Origin: Lumbricus rubellus
Taxonomy: Eukaryota; Annelida; Clitellata; Crassiclitellata; Lumbricidae
Direction of reading: 5' to 3'
NCBI GenBank assembly: GCA_945859605.1
Contig: OX243815.1
Span: forward strand, 23,166,684 to 23,230,683
Length of the DNA stretch: 64,000 nt
Shown one piece after another: positions 1-11,572 of this stretch (position 1 is its first letter; every line of letters begins with the position of its first letter). Made by a program: the position numbers and the translations under genes. Below the pieces are notes generated by a model. It was not told the DNA's origin, ran no database searches, and saw only the letters and a program-made list of their open reading frames with translations.

Positions 1-1863
1 CATTCTTCTATCTGGGAAATTTGAATATTCAGTTTGTAGTTTCCCAGCAGGTTCTTTCTTTTCACGAGCAATTGGTTCAGATCGAGACGGTTCGGCAGTG
101 TCCTTTTTCGGCGACAACTCTCGAGCACAAGAGCTGACGATTGTGGGCGGTTCTTCAGAAGCAACACCGCTCCCGAGTATGAACGGATTAGGCAGGTCAT
201 CTTGGAGACCACCCGCGACAATCGGTTTCATTGTTGGCCACTGCATTAATTGTTTCGCAAGGGCAACCTGTTCATTGTACGAGGCTGGACCGTAGTAGGG
301 CACGAAGATGGGCTGTACCTGCTCACGAGGTAAGTATTCGTAGCTCTGGGTAACCTGGGTTCTTAGCGACGAAGACATCGTTGACATTATCGGCCGACTC
401 GAAGATGTCGTCAGGGTGGGCATACGAGGAATCGAAGCAGAAGCGAACGCGATCTTTTCTGATTCAGGTTTCATTTCACGTACCTGGACGTCGTGCATAC
501 CCACATTCTTCGAAGAGATGATTCGTGGAGGAAATTCATTCGATCGTCGAAGATCTCCAGTTTCAGTGTTCATGAATTGGTACGACGAGTATGGGAAGGT
601 GGCAGCCCGTGGAGTTGCGGTTGAGATGGGACGACGAGGATGTGCATCTCGTGGACCCCAGTCGTACTCTCGTGTGAACGACAAATCCCCATTTGATTTA
701 TCTACAACTAACATTCCAGAGTTAGTACATGTTTTCAAACAGTCTTGCCCTATAGCTATCGCATTTGGGTCGAGCACAAATCGATGTAAAGGCCGCATAT
801 CAGTTACTTCTGAGTCTTCACTATTGCATTTCAATTGTTCGGTTATATCTCTATTTAACCGGTTTTGTTTCTTGCGCATATACGACTCATAGTCAGAACT
901 TCCATAAATCGTATTTAAATCTCTATGATAGACAGTTTCATTCCTAACAATTTCGGGTTCTTTTCTGGCCCTTGTATCTTGACTAAGTTGGACCTGAGCG
1001 TCAGCTGTATTTGAACCTAGTTCCCAAACCTCACTTAGTCTAGGACCAAATGTACCTGAGCTTACTTTCACCTTACTTAATCTGGTGTCAATTGTATCTG
1101 CACTAGATTGGATTTGAACCTCTGTATCTGACCTTAATTTCAAAACCCCACTAGCTCTGGTACCAAGTGTAACGGCCTGCTCCCTCCTCGAAAGAAAACC
1201 ACGTGACCGGGGGTCCCACCCTTGGTATTGCTCTTCAGCCTCCCAAGTGGTAGGAGCCCGCCCTAGGATTTCAATCGAGGCGCCGCACTGTTGAAGGGGT
1301 TCTCTGCTGTCAGGTAAGACTACAGGTTCAACTAAGTAGGTAAGATCTACGGGATCCATTGATTTCCCTCTGGTAAAGTTGTAGTTTAGGGTTGGGTCTT
1401 CCACCTCAGGACGGGGATGTCTCTCATCGGTACCAGGAATGACTTCGGTCGAGTGGCGACATATGTCTGCGGTTCCCGGTCTGGGAACGACGGCTTCCTC
1501 GAATTGAAGACCGTCTGGGTTCAAATCCCCTTCAACAGGTTGTGTAAATCCCCAATCCTTAGATGTGGTCAACCCTTCCCTTCTCTTTTCCCTCATTACC
1601 TCACCTTCTTCTCGGGAAAGACTACCCCGGTGGTGTTGCTCTTGTAAGTGGCTTATCTCTTGACTAAGGCTCTTGAATTGGGACTCCTGTCGTTCCATGA
1701 ACATCCCCAGGGTTTCGGAAACGGTTAGTAAGAGTTCCCCAACTTGTTTACCCTTTATTTCTAATTGGTCAAGACGGTCTGGGGTTTCTCCCTTCTCCCC
1801 TTCAGTTATGCATTCCTCTAATTCCTCATCAGAGTGATCCTCAGACCTGTTAGGAGTTTCCAT
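1..1863 (-). CDS. Gag-pol N-terminus of Ty3/Gypsy copy A (partial, runs off left edge)
   Basis: Read from the ATG at 1863 down to base 1, the minus frame stays open for 621 codons with no stop. It is clearly related to the gag leader of the full element at 47871-57874: the same start, the same glutamate-rich first 60 residues, and near-identical residues from the 'KCNSEDSE' motif onward. Codons 1-232 lie inside the LTR (down to 1168) and the rest is internal. Just after the LTR edge the protein differs from copy B by reordered modules and an extra block of about 40 residues. No catalytic domain is reached before the edge. Whether pol is intact cannot be seen. Confidence 0.85.
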   Translation of the reverse strand, partial: METPNRSEDHSDEELEECITEGEKGETPDRLDQLEIKGKQVGELLLTVSETLGMFMERQESQFKSLSQEISHLQEQHHRGSLSREEGEVMREKRREGLTTSKDWGFTQPVEGDLNPDGLQFEEAVVPRPGTADICRHSTEVIPGTDERHPRPEVEDPTLNYNFTRGKSMDPVDLTYLVEPVVLPDSREPLQQCGASIEILGRAPTTWEAEEQYQGWDPRSRGFLSRREQAVTLGTRASGVLKLRSDTEVQIQSSADTIDTRLSKVKVSSGTFGPRLSEVWELGSNTADAQVQLSQDTRARKEPEIVRNETVYHRDLNTIYGSSDYESYMRKKQNRLNRDITEQLKCNSEDSEVTDMRPLHRFVLDPNAIAIGQDCLKTCTNSGMLVVDKSNGDLSFTREYDWGPRDAHPRRPISTATPRAATFPYSSYQFMNTETGDLRRSNEFPPRIISSKNVGMHDVQVREMKPESEKIAFASASIPRMPTLTTSSSRPIMSTMSSSLRTQVTQSYEYLPREQVQPIFVPYYGPASYNEQVALAKQLMQWPTMKPIVAGGLQDDLPNPFILGSGVASEEPPTIVSSCARELSPKKDTAEPSRSEPIAREKKEPAGKLQTEYSNFPDRRM

Positions 1864-2766
1864 TATTCAATGATTTATTAACGTCAGATTTAATTTATTT
1901 TAATTAAACAATTCAACTGAGTATAATGGACAAGCGTTGCTGACAATTAACATCTGTGATCGGGCCTAGATATTGTTCTTCAATAGCTATGCAATATGTC
2001 TTTAAAGTCAGCAGAATCTCCGTAAATAATCAACAGGCGTGCACAACCTTAATTCTAGTAATCGCGTTTTATAATTAACAGTCAGGTATAATGAATCACA
2101 ATTCAGACTGTAGCTTTCAACCGTTATTCAATATCGACTTAGGTTTCAATTCTTATTATCAGTGAACATTTATTTCTAATTAATTAACTACACTTGGTTT
2201 CGGATTCTGTTATGGAGCAATTAGATTAGTTAATACTTTCCTGGAAATTTCCGTGCAATTTGGCCAACACTCGCATTCAAATATGAAAAGAAGATCGGAA
2301 GATTTCTTGTCCGAATATTGGAATATATGACAATAAAGATTCACACAGAATCAGCTGCAAACTGTCCCAAAACCAGTCGCTTAGTCAACGGTATATTCTT
2401 TTTCATGAAATCAGGCAATCAGCCACACATTCAGCATTTTTAGACCCAGAATATACAGAATTTCTTGTCTACACGAGCCGACCTCTCACTCCGATGAAAA
2501 CTTCCAGTCGACTGCGCATTTCGGCGTTGGAAGCGGTCACGTGATCTGGATCAACCAATCAGCGACTTACACGTCGGCAGAATCTAAAAATAGAGTGTCG
2601 CATTGCGACACTTTCTGTTGCAGCGAAGTACTGCACCGGAGGTCAGATCTAAAAGCGGCTAAAACCGAAGGCCGGTCGCAAATTTAGCAAGGCCGCAAAT
2701 TAATAAGTGAGTACGCCGAGCGGCCTAAAAGGAGGTTAAATTGTAGCGGCCTCATAGGACGTTACA
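1168..2766 (-). repeat. 5' LTR of Ty3/Gypsy copy A (1599 bp)
   Basis: On the plus strand it begins TGTAACGGCC and ends GGACGTTACA, giving the TG...CA ends extended to a 7-bp inverted repeat (TGTAACG/CGTTACA). It aligns along its whole length with the 1600-bp LTRs at 47871-49470 and 56275-57874 but with scattered substitutions, so it comes from another insertion. The 9-bp-arm palindrome at 2594-2612 is unchanged. The partner LTR lies outside the window. Confidence 0.92.
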
Positions 2767-3917
2767 GAACGACGAAGTGCTTTTAACTTGGACAGCACAC
2801 ACACACATAAACACACATTTCGTTTGATGACTTTAATTAGAAGCGAAGAAGAAAAAGGATGTGAAATGGAGGTGAAATCGAGTGAAGTAATTGCTAGGAG
2901 AAAGAGGAGTGCGAATGGTAGAGAATGGTAAAGGATGGGAGGGAGAAGAGCAAGATAGACTTGGGAATAGGGACAGAAAGAAAGTGGGATTTTTCAACTA
3001 GCGTGCGTAAGCTCTGCTTTGAGAGAGCTATAGCGCCTAGCAATAATAGCAATAATTGTCTGATACGCCACTGCAGTAATTTGATTTGCGACGTCTCGTG
3101 CAACCTGGTTTTTCTTCCATTAAAAAACCGTCCCAAGTCTCTGGAACGGTGGGTGGCCAGAACTCTGATCCTAATGCACTGCATGTGGTGACGAACGTCA
3201 GCTGTGACGCTACTGTGACATATGAACCCGTTGACTTCACTCTTATTTATCAGTCTTTCAGGCGGCAGCCAGTGCACAGTCGGTGAACGCGATAAAACAA
3301 CCAACTGATCTGGGCTTAATGCAATGCGTGTCGTGATAAACGTCCTTGCTAATTTCATGCCCTTTCGTTCCTTAATTTGGCTTCTGGAACCATTGGTTCC
3401 ATCAAGTGTAATGCTGCAGTAAAGAAGCACAAGAGAAGCAAAAACCGACCTATCAATAACAATTAAGCTTATCATCGACTCACATTGTTAACTCGACGAC
3501 ATACTACAATTCATTCTCATTTGTAACTTCACTGTAGGGCCTACGTGCTTTCGTTGAGGCCAGCGGCAGTGCCAGCAAGGTAGCTAAGTGAATAAAGTGC
3601 CCCTAACTTTGGCTTCTCATCTACAAGTGAAGAAGACCTGACATATTAATATCTTAGATATAATAAAGTTAGGGCCTGCTCTGTTTTGCACTTTCCTCAA
3701 AGTTGATACGCTGGTCGAACGCATGACAGTGCCACTACAAGACAGAGCAGCTAACACAAGTCATGCAGATGTATGCCTATGCATGCATGCGCCTATGAAT
3801 GTAAATATGAATGCGTGTTTGTGTGCATATAATTATGACACGCATATATGTATGTAATTAAGTGTGTATGATTCCGTGTCTGTATGATTGTGTTCATGCA
3901 TTCATGTGCTTAATGCT
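2767..3917. other. Non-coding flank of retrotransposon copy A
   Basis: No convincing gene. A 193-codon minus frame at 2894-3475 has no recognisable motif. A diverged internal duplication is visible: two passages near 3161-3210 and 3305-3350 share the pattern 'actctgat...taatgca(c)tgc...gtcgtga...acgtc'. Confidence 0.5.
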
Positions 3918-4125
<208 letters not shown>

Positions 4126-5298
4126 TATGTGTGCATATGTGGATATATTGACTAGATTGCTTCCAGATTAATTGCCCTACCAACCCTCTTCCTTTCCTTT
4201 CCTTTTTCTTCCCTTAACGTTCCTTGCTCTTGAATGCTTCCAGACTCCAGAGTTCATATCGTTCTTGTCAGTTTTATGCTTAAGTGCATCATTGTAATTG
4301 TTATTGTCATCTGACATTTTATTACAAACCGTCACTTCAAGAAAAAACCGATCAACGTCGTAGCTGCCGACCCAAGCAGCGAAAATAATACTGTCGCACG
4401 GTTTAATGCAAAGCTCGAGTGAATAAATAAATGACGAAAGATCGAGATGTAGCGTGTGGAAGCACGTAAACAAAGGGATATTGTACAGATATTGGACACA
4501 GATATTCTTGATATGTTTGGATATTCATTCGCATCATCGTCTCCATAGGTTCAGTTGCACAACTCATATCATAGGCAGACGGGTAATTTATCCAGGAAGT
4601 ATGCACCTACCACACCATAATAATTTATAAGGCCTAGGCCTATGTGCTGGAAATGCAGGCCAGATCTGAACCACTGAAGTAGGGAGAAGTTATCCGCGAT
4701 TGGGATTCTGGGAAGTGTCGAGCTGAGATAAACAGTCCAATAGTATGGTAAATGGGGATGGTCTGCAATACATATGCGCATAATATTATGACAATGACGA
4801 TGATGGTGATAAATAGACCTGCGACGGTTTGTCCGGAATTGGAATTCGCGTCCGGTCCAATAAAGCTTTAAACAAATTTGTCGTCTTACACTCAACGTCT
4901 TTCTGGAACATAATAGGCCTAACCATGTCAAATCCACCTGACTTAAGTCAGAACCTTATTTTCATGGATTATGTGTCCAGTGTCCAACCAACATGGTGAA
5001 GAGTGTAGGCTACGTGTATGTGTTCTGCGTCTTGATGTTTGTAGTAGGTCTAATACCGTTCTTGAGGTGTTCCCTATATGATTTTATCGATTCAACTGAG
5101 TCTTAGGTCACTTAGCCCATAGGCCTACCTGTACTGTCCGTTTGGCGTTCTAGCATTTTTTCCCCTAAAAATTCATTTTAATCCGTAGGCCATACATTGG
5201 CAGAACATATAGCCTAATTATAGTGCGCTTCTGTGCTGCGCTGCTGCAGCGAGATCTAATACTAGAGACTGGGAAGTCGATGAAAAAGGCAGCGACAT
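4126..5298. other. Intergenic DNA, no gene seen
   Basis: AT-rich sequence with only short frames on either strand. It contains several TAGGCCTA-type octamers (for example near 4631 and 5121). Confidence 0.5.
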
Positions 5299-5306
5299 AT
5301 AAAAAG

Positions 5307-6243
5307 TAGAGCTGTTGTTCGATTAAAAATTTTAATCGAAATTAATCGTGCGATTAATTTTTTTAATCGCAATTAACGCCAAATTAATCGCAATACATTT
5401 CCGTCTAAAATATTAATCTTTTACTTTTTACTAAGGACCCCTTAGCCTAAGCATATAGTTTTAATGACTGAATGCATTATTTCTATTGCAAACATATTCA
5501 ATAACCTTTGGCTTAGTAGGCTTAGGCCTATTTAATCTGCATTTAGTTTATTGAATAGTTTTGCATGACAGACAGAATTGAATTGAAACACTGTTCAAAT
5601 CAGTCAAAACCTCAAAATCCCGTTATTTTTTCATTTGAGCCACCTTTAATAAAAATGATAGACCTGAATGAAAATTAGACAACCTTTTCTGACTATCAAA
5701 ATTATTTATTTATTCAGCCAATTGTAGCCTATATGCAGACCAGTTTATTTACATTGGTCGGTTCAAGGGATGCTCTTATTAATTAACAATAGTAGCCTAG
5801 GTCTACAAGATCTATATTGAACCTCATTATTTAGTCACAATTTTTCACAAGAGGTTGCGATTCTTGCAAACCTCGTCTCAGTTGTCCTGTAACATTTGTC
5901 ATTTGAAACCTGGATCCAATGGTCTTGCCATCTCCTGGAGTTCAACCAATGTAGTCTGACGGGGTGAGGAAACAACTTTAGTGGACGATGATGCATGTAG
6001 GCGATAGGCCTAATTGAGCAAAGAATTGCTACGATATTATTCTAATTCTTTTTTGGAATATTTGCCAAAGAATGTATCACTAGTTTTAAGGATGAGCCTT
6101 CCATTTAAAACGAGTTTTTCTGCCTCTGATTCCATTTTAATCAGATCTAATTAACGCGTACGATTAATGCGTTAAAATTTTTAATCGCAAAATTTTTTAA
6201 CGCGTTAATCGCACGCGTTAACGCGATTAAATCAACAGCCCTA
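5307..6243. mobile_element. Non-autonomous hAT-like transposon, 8-bp TSD
   Basis: Ends are imperfect inverted repeats (TAGAGCTGTTG... and ...CAACAGCCCTA) followed inward by dense 'attaatcg' motifs on both sides. The element is flanked by a perfect 8-bp duplication ATAAAAAG at 5299-5306 and 6244-6251. The 8-bp duplication and a TAG..CTA end fit the hAT superfamily. Its 937 bp hold no intact transposase, so it is non-autonomous or decayed. Confidence 0.88.
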
Positions 6244-6251
6244 ATAAAAAG

Positions 6252-7396
6252 GAAACTGCTTGCATTCACCAGCGTATGCATGTATTGTTTATGTGTGTCA
6301 ATGTGGGAACAATTCCCGCTTGCATACACGTGTCGCCAAGAGAACGACTCCCTGGGTGGTGCTATAAGGTAAATAAACGTCGATATACACACATAAAAAA
6401 TTATATGTATGCTCGCAGGTCCTGTTCGGTGTTATATATGGGCCTAGGCCTACACATTAAATTTCATGCTGTATTTCCCAATGGTATTCTCCCTGGCTTC
6501 GTAAATCTGTCTGCAGACTGCAGCCTGCAACGGGGGCGGAAAACAGATTAAAACTTTTTAAGCCTAAAAATAGAGCTTTTTAAAAATGAAGTTCCAGCAT
6601 AATAGACGCAAAATGTGGCCTGAGCGTTTTCAAACTATGAGCTCATAGCCTATAATAATATTAATATCAGAGCACACATTCCATCGTTTCAGAATACGGC
6701 ATTAGGCTAGACCAGTACGTAGACCTACTTGGGCCAGGCAGTAGGGCCTATTCAATTCCCTATAACATCTTGCTGAAGGTAGGCTAACTGTCATTCGTAT
6801 TGGTCATCATGAACTCGCATATTTCGAAAACGCCTTTTGAGAGCTTCCTGTTTATTCGCAAACGCTGCAATTCAAGTCATAATAATGAATCAAATCTATG
6901 CTACACGTATAATTATTTGCAGGAAGAAGATGAAAATTGAGACCCAAAGAGGCTCTTACTGTCGGCTTTGCTTCAATTTAAGATCCTTGCAATTCCTGTG
7001 GACGTGTAATGCGAGACATTGGGGTCTCGACTGTTTCCCTATATCATTGCTTTTACGGCATGCATAAAACAAACTTGCATATGAATGCACACGTAATGAT
7101 TGCGCGGAAAGTAGTTTTCTGAGAAAGTCACAGCAACGAGCTGAGAAAGAGCGTCGTCGATTGTGATGCAGTTGTGACTGTATGGAAAATCTTCGTTATG
7201 TCGTTCGTTCTCTGCTTTATTTCCGTTCTTTGTCCTCGTCTTCTGTCACTTCTGTGGCAGGTCACGAGGATGAATGGAATTAAAGTTGTTTTCATCTTCA
7301 CGGTTGAATGAATAGAAGTCTAAGAAGAGAATAGAGAAATATAAATGACGACATCAGCTGTTTACTGTTGCCTGAACTGCTTTTACTGCTAAGTAC
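6252..7396. other. Intergenic DNA, no gene seen
   Basis: No supported coding sequence. Short frames such as 6276-6551 and 6837-7067 show no motif, codon bias or start context that would separate them from chance. Confidence 0.45.
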
Positions 7397-7715
7397 TTCA
7401 GCCTCTGTTACTACTGCCACTGCTGCTGCTGCTACTGCTGCTGCTGCTGCTGCTACTGCTGCTTCAGGCTTCAGCCGCTGCTACTGCTACTACTGCTGCT
7501 ACTGCCACTGCTGCTACTGCTGCTGCTATATACTACTACTTCAGGCTTCAGCCGCTGCTACTGTTACTACTGCTGCTACTGCTACTGTTGCTGCTGCTGC
7601 TACTGCTGCTGCTGCAATTGCTGCTACTGTTGCTGCTGCTGCTACTGCTGCTATTGCTACTACAGCCTCTACTTTTACTGCTACTTCAACCTCTGCTATC
7701 ATTGCTGCTGCTGCT
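7397..7715 (+). repeat. (CTG/CTA)n triplet repeat cluster
   Basis: Imperfect CTG, CTA, TTG and CTT triplets over about 320 bp, containing a duplicated unit with 'ttcaggcttcagccgctgct' (near 7463 and 7539). The open frames over it (7368-7919 plus, 7541-7885 minus) are low-complexity Ala/Thr, Leu or Val translations and are not supported as genes. Confidence 0.9.
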
Positions 7716-9592
7716 GTTGCCCAACATGCTTCTGATTCAGTCTCTTGCTCCCAATGTTTATCGTACCGAGACCGCGACCCGCGACCAGCCCCTGATATCC
7801 TCAACCCTTCATTAGGCAAATGGTCCCATAAAGGCTGTTCGCATTCATGTTCGAGTCCGTCACATAGGTGGGAGGGGAATGCCATGCATCACCACTTCCG
7901 GAGTCACCGCAGAGACTAAATGACAACGGATGCAGTAAGATTTCTCAACATCATATGCAAGAACATATCATAACGAAACACATCTAGGCTATAACCGCAT
8001 GGATCGGGTGTCAGATGCATGCGCCGCCGGTTGTCGTTGTTTTTATTAAGAAAATCGAATTGCTGTTCGGGATGAATTGAACAGAAGGTTACACTCCAAT
8101 TAAGATAAGCCTGCTAAATCTGGGCTAAAGTATCCTAGAATGTAAATGGGGTTGCATTGATTTCAGATAGAAATGCCATCAGATGACCTAACTAGGTGGA
8201 CAGATCGAATTTAACAGATTTAATGCTTTGTTTGTAATGCATGTCCTTCTCCATCACCACTCACGGACGGTTAGTTCTCTTGAGTCAAAGACCTAGCCTA
8301 CATATACACGGTTGTCTATGCCAGCAGGAACTACCACGTTGGGGATAAAACTCTACAAAATAATTTCTTTTCTGCCAGAACGGACGATGATGATTGTGAT
8401 CTTTGGCTTGAGCACATCTTCTTCTGTATATCAAGGTCACATGATTCTTTTTATAGTCTAATCCTTTTAAGTTTTAACTGTTGTACTCTGGTTCCAGTTG
8501 CACCATTTCAACGGTGACGCAATCCAGCTGTATGCAATGTCTTCCGATTCATTCATTCGCCTGTGTTGTGTCAGTGCTGACCTCTGTCACGGAGGTCACG
8601 TCTGGATGTCATCAAATCCACTGCTATTCACTGGACCAACACACAGACACCATTTCCCTTTTGACATAGACATCGATAATCGCTGGCTAAAGTTGATTGA
8701 CGCTGTACTCTTGTTCAGACGCTTTACGTAAACATAATGTTTAAAAAAAACTATATCCGAGATAGCCTACATGTCATGTGCTATCACAACACGTAGCCGA
8801 GGCGATTAGTCTTATATTGAATCCTAGTCGGCCTACTTTTAAGGCTCGTGTCGGAAACCCCAACAACAAACTTTTATTGACTGACATGATGATGGCTGAC
8901 GTCAGAACTTCATGATGGTATAGATGTTATAACGATCAAATCGATGATGATGTTGATGATAATGATGACGACGACAACGACGGCAATTGATATTCGTTTG
9001 TTATCACCAATGTTGTAATAAAACTATCATCATTAGTGTTGTGGTTGTTGCTGCTATTGTTATCATTGTCGTTGCTATTACAAAATGAAAATGTTGGCTT
9101 GTCATCTCTTTCCAAACGTCCGGCTAAGTCTCAGACCGTCTAAGGTTCCGTCGATCGCTCTACTAACTTTCCAGATTGTTTTACTTTTATTAACCGGTTA
9201 TGTAGAATAATCCCCTCCGACAAAACCAGTTCTTATTTTACGACCCTTCCATGACACAGTCAAATTCCTCCCGACCCTACCACATGCCCCCACTTCCTGT
9301 TTAACCCAGCGTGACTGGTAGGCCTATGTCATGACTGTCCGATGCAAGTGAAGTCACCTCTGAGCTCGGAGTCTGACTGTGAATCCATTTCAATCCGGTC
9401 AGTGGCATGCATGTGTCAGATCGATTAGAAAAGTCAGAGACAGAAGAAAGAGGCTTAGAGATTTGACCGACGTTCCGTGAAGAAAAGCATTATGTTATAA
9501 TGGACGACGACGACGACGGATGATGATGATATGACTGGAAGCCATTCAGATCGATCGACGACGAATTGAATTAAATCGAAAAGCCTTGTTCT
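7716..9592. other. Intergenic DNA with short GAT/GAC-rich patches
   Basis: No gene supported. Degenerate (GAT)n-type patches lie at about 8940-8990 and 9501-9530. Confidence 0.45.
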
Positions 9593-9593
9593 A

Positions 9594-9633
<40 letters not shown>

Positions 9634-9634
9634 A
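9593..9634 (+). repeat. (TGC)n microsatellite
   Basis: Fourteen consecutive TGC/CTG triplets, which read as poly-Gln or poly-Ser on the minus strand. Confidence 0.95.
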
Positions 9635-9756
9635 TGCTAATGCTGCTGGTGCGAATGCATTGATTGCCTCCATACATGTTGTGGTTGATTTCTGCACAAC
9701 AGTGATCGCTCAATTCTGATCTTTCGAGGCTATTTCCATTCAGATGGAATTTCTTG

Positions 9757-9826
9757 CCCGTCTGTCTGCCTCGCTGTTTGCCTGTCTTTCTGTCTGTCTG
9801 TCTGTCTGTCTGTACGTATGTCTGTA
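9757..9826 (+). repeat. (TGTC)n microsatellite
   Basis: Imperfect TGTC/TGCC tetranucleotides with a pure core near 9786-9813. Confidence 0.9.
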
Positions 9827-9834
9827 TGTACACA

Positions 9835-11190
9835 TGAACGCATGCATAGATCTATGCAGCGTCTCTCAATCTCTGATTGGCGCTTCATATAATTTTGTTC
9901 AATTACAACTACAATAATTATTCACGATGAATCTCTCTGTGGAAAGCGCTATATAAACTTGTTATTAAAATTGCAAATTATTTTAGGCTACTTAGGCTAC
10001 ACGTGCTTTATTAGGTGTGTGTGCATGAGAGAGGACTGTGTAATTTTATTAATTATTTATGTGTTAAGCTTGCTTAATGCAAAAGAAACTTCGGTATACA
10101 AGACAGAGAGATAAACAGGAGACGATAAACAGAGAGGAACGAACAGAATAGAACAGAGACAGACAAGGCCGTAGCCAGGTTTTGATTTCGGGGGGTGTTT
10201 ATTTGGGGAGAATTTCTGACGACCTTTTTAAGCCGTCAAAATTCCTGACGACCTTTTTAAGTCGTCGGATACGGATATCTTACCATTTTTCGCCTGATTT
10301 AATTTTGTTCATTATGTGCTAGTGAATGCATTCTATCATATTCTACCATTTTCATTTGGGGGGTATGGTTTTATTTCATGGTTTTTACACCAAGTGCTAG
10401 TAAATGCGTTATATAATTTTTTTACATTTTCCATTTCGGAGGGGGTTCATTGTTCAAACACCCAAAACACAACTTTAGCTAGCCTTGGAGACAGACGAAG
10501 AGAACAGTGTAGGACCTACACTATTTTCTTCGTAGGGTCGCTTTGTCACATTGGGTTTGGAAAGGGGTCGACTGCAATTGGGAGGACGCAGATTCTCCCT
10601 GGAAAATACTCGCAGACTTTGCCAAAAGCATCAGAGTGACAAGTAGGAAAGTAGGAACATAATTATTATACACGTACTGCAGAGCGAAAAGATATTACAA
10701 ACTGTTAACAATAATGGCGAAGATGTCGTCTGCCTATTTAAAAAAGTGTCTACTAACCGACTGACTATCTTTAGATTGATCTCTTATTCTATTCTTCTCC
10801 AATTCTAAAACTATTATATTTTCTGACAAGTCAGCCTCTATGTCGGTCTATAGGCCTATTTACTAAGACCAGCGTTAAATATTATAGTAATTCTGATTAG
10901 TGCAGTTGAACATTGGTTTAAAGGATGAGCACTAAAACGTAATAAAGGTCATATTATTATGACCACCGTTCAATGATAGTATCTGCAAACAGAGTTTATG
11001 ATGCAATTTCTGCTGAAAGAACAGCTGGAAGAAATCGTTGTTTTCGTCTTAACGCCCCATTTCAATCTGAATCTACGGATAAGAAGAGAAGTAAAACGTG
11101 AGGTCGACCAATGACTTCCGTTTGAGCTTTTCATTTCCTGTAACAGCCTCGCCATGATCTGTTTATCTGTTTCTCTGCGTCTCTATACAA
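9835..11190. other. Intergenic DNA with a SINE-like tail and short duplications
   Basis: A 'ggaaagcgctatataaac' motif at 9941-9958 resembles the shared LINE/SINE 3' tail seen elsewhere in the window. At 10218-10268 a unit containing 'gacgacctttttaag' occurs twice in tandem. At 10316-10440 two diverged copies of a unit with 'gtgctagt(g/a)aatgc' follow. The 'ggccgtagccaggt' motif at 10169 looks like a transposon terminus, but no partner end was found. Confidence 0.4.
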
Positions 11191-11199
11191 ATACAATAT

Positions 11200-11390
11200 A
11201 CATGTATCTCTCTCTCCGTCTCTCTGTCTCTGTCTGAGACCGTCTCTGTCTCTGTCTCTCTGTCTCTCTCTGGCTCTACATGTCTGCCTGTCTTTCTCTC
11301 TCTTTCTCCTTCTCTGTCTCAGTCTTTGTCTGTCTGTCAGTCTGTCTGTCTTTGTGTGTCTGTGTGTGTGTCTCGTTCTCTCTTTATTCG
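11200..11390 (+). repeat. (TCTC/TGTC)n low-complexity tract
   Basis: Imperfect TC and TGTC repeats upstream of the transposon at 11573; more pyrimidine-rich sequence continues to about 11550. The Ser/Val/Cys/Leu-rich plus frames here are artefacts. Confidence 0.85.
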
Positions 11391-11572
11391 TTTACGCTTG
11401 TGTATCCACTCCATTCACCAGTCGTTGTATCTTTCTCTTCCATTTCTCCCATTTCACTCTTTTCCACTCTTCCTTTCTCCATCTCTCTATCCCTCTCTGT
11501 CCTTATCTATCCCTCTATGTCCCTCTCTATCCCTCTCTGTGCCTCAGTCTGTCGTCTCACACACAAGCACAC

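Noticed and set aside
2894..3475. 193-codon minus-strand frame
   Set aside because: No domain, biased composition or splice context; it overlaps a diverged internal duplication.
7368..7919. 183-codon Ala/Thr-rich plus frame and 114-codon minus frame
   Set aside because: Both are readings of CTG/CTA triplets; the flanks show no motif.
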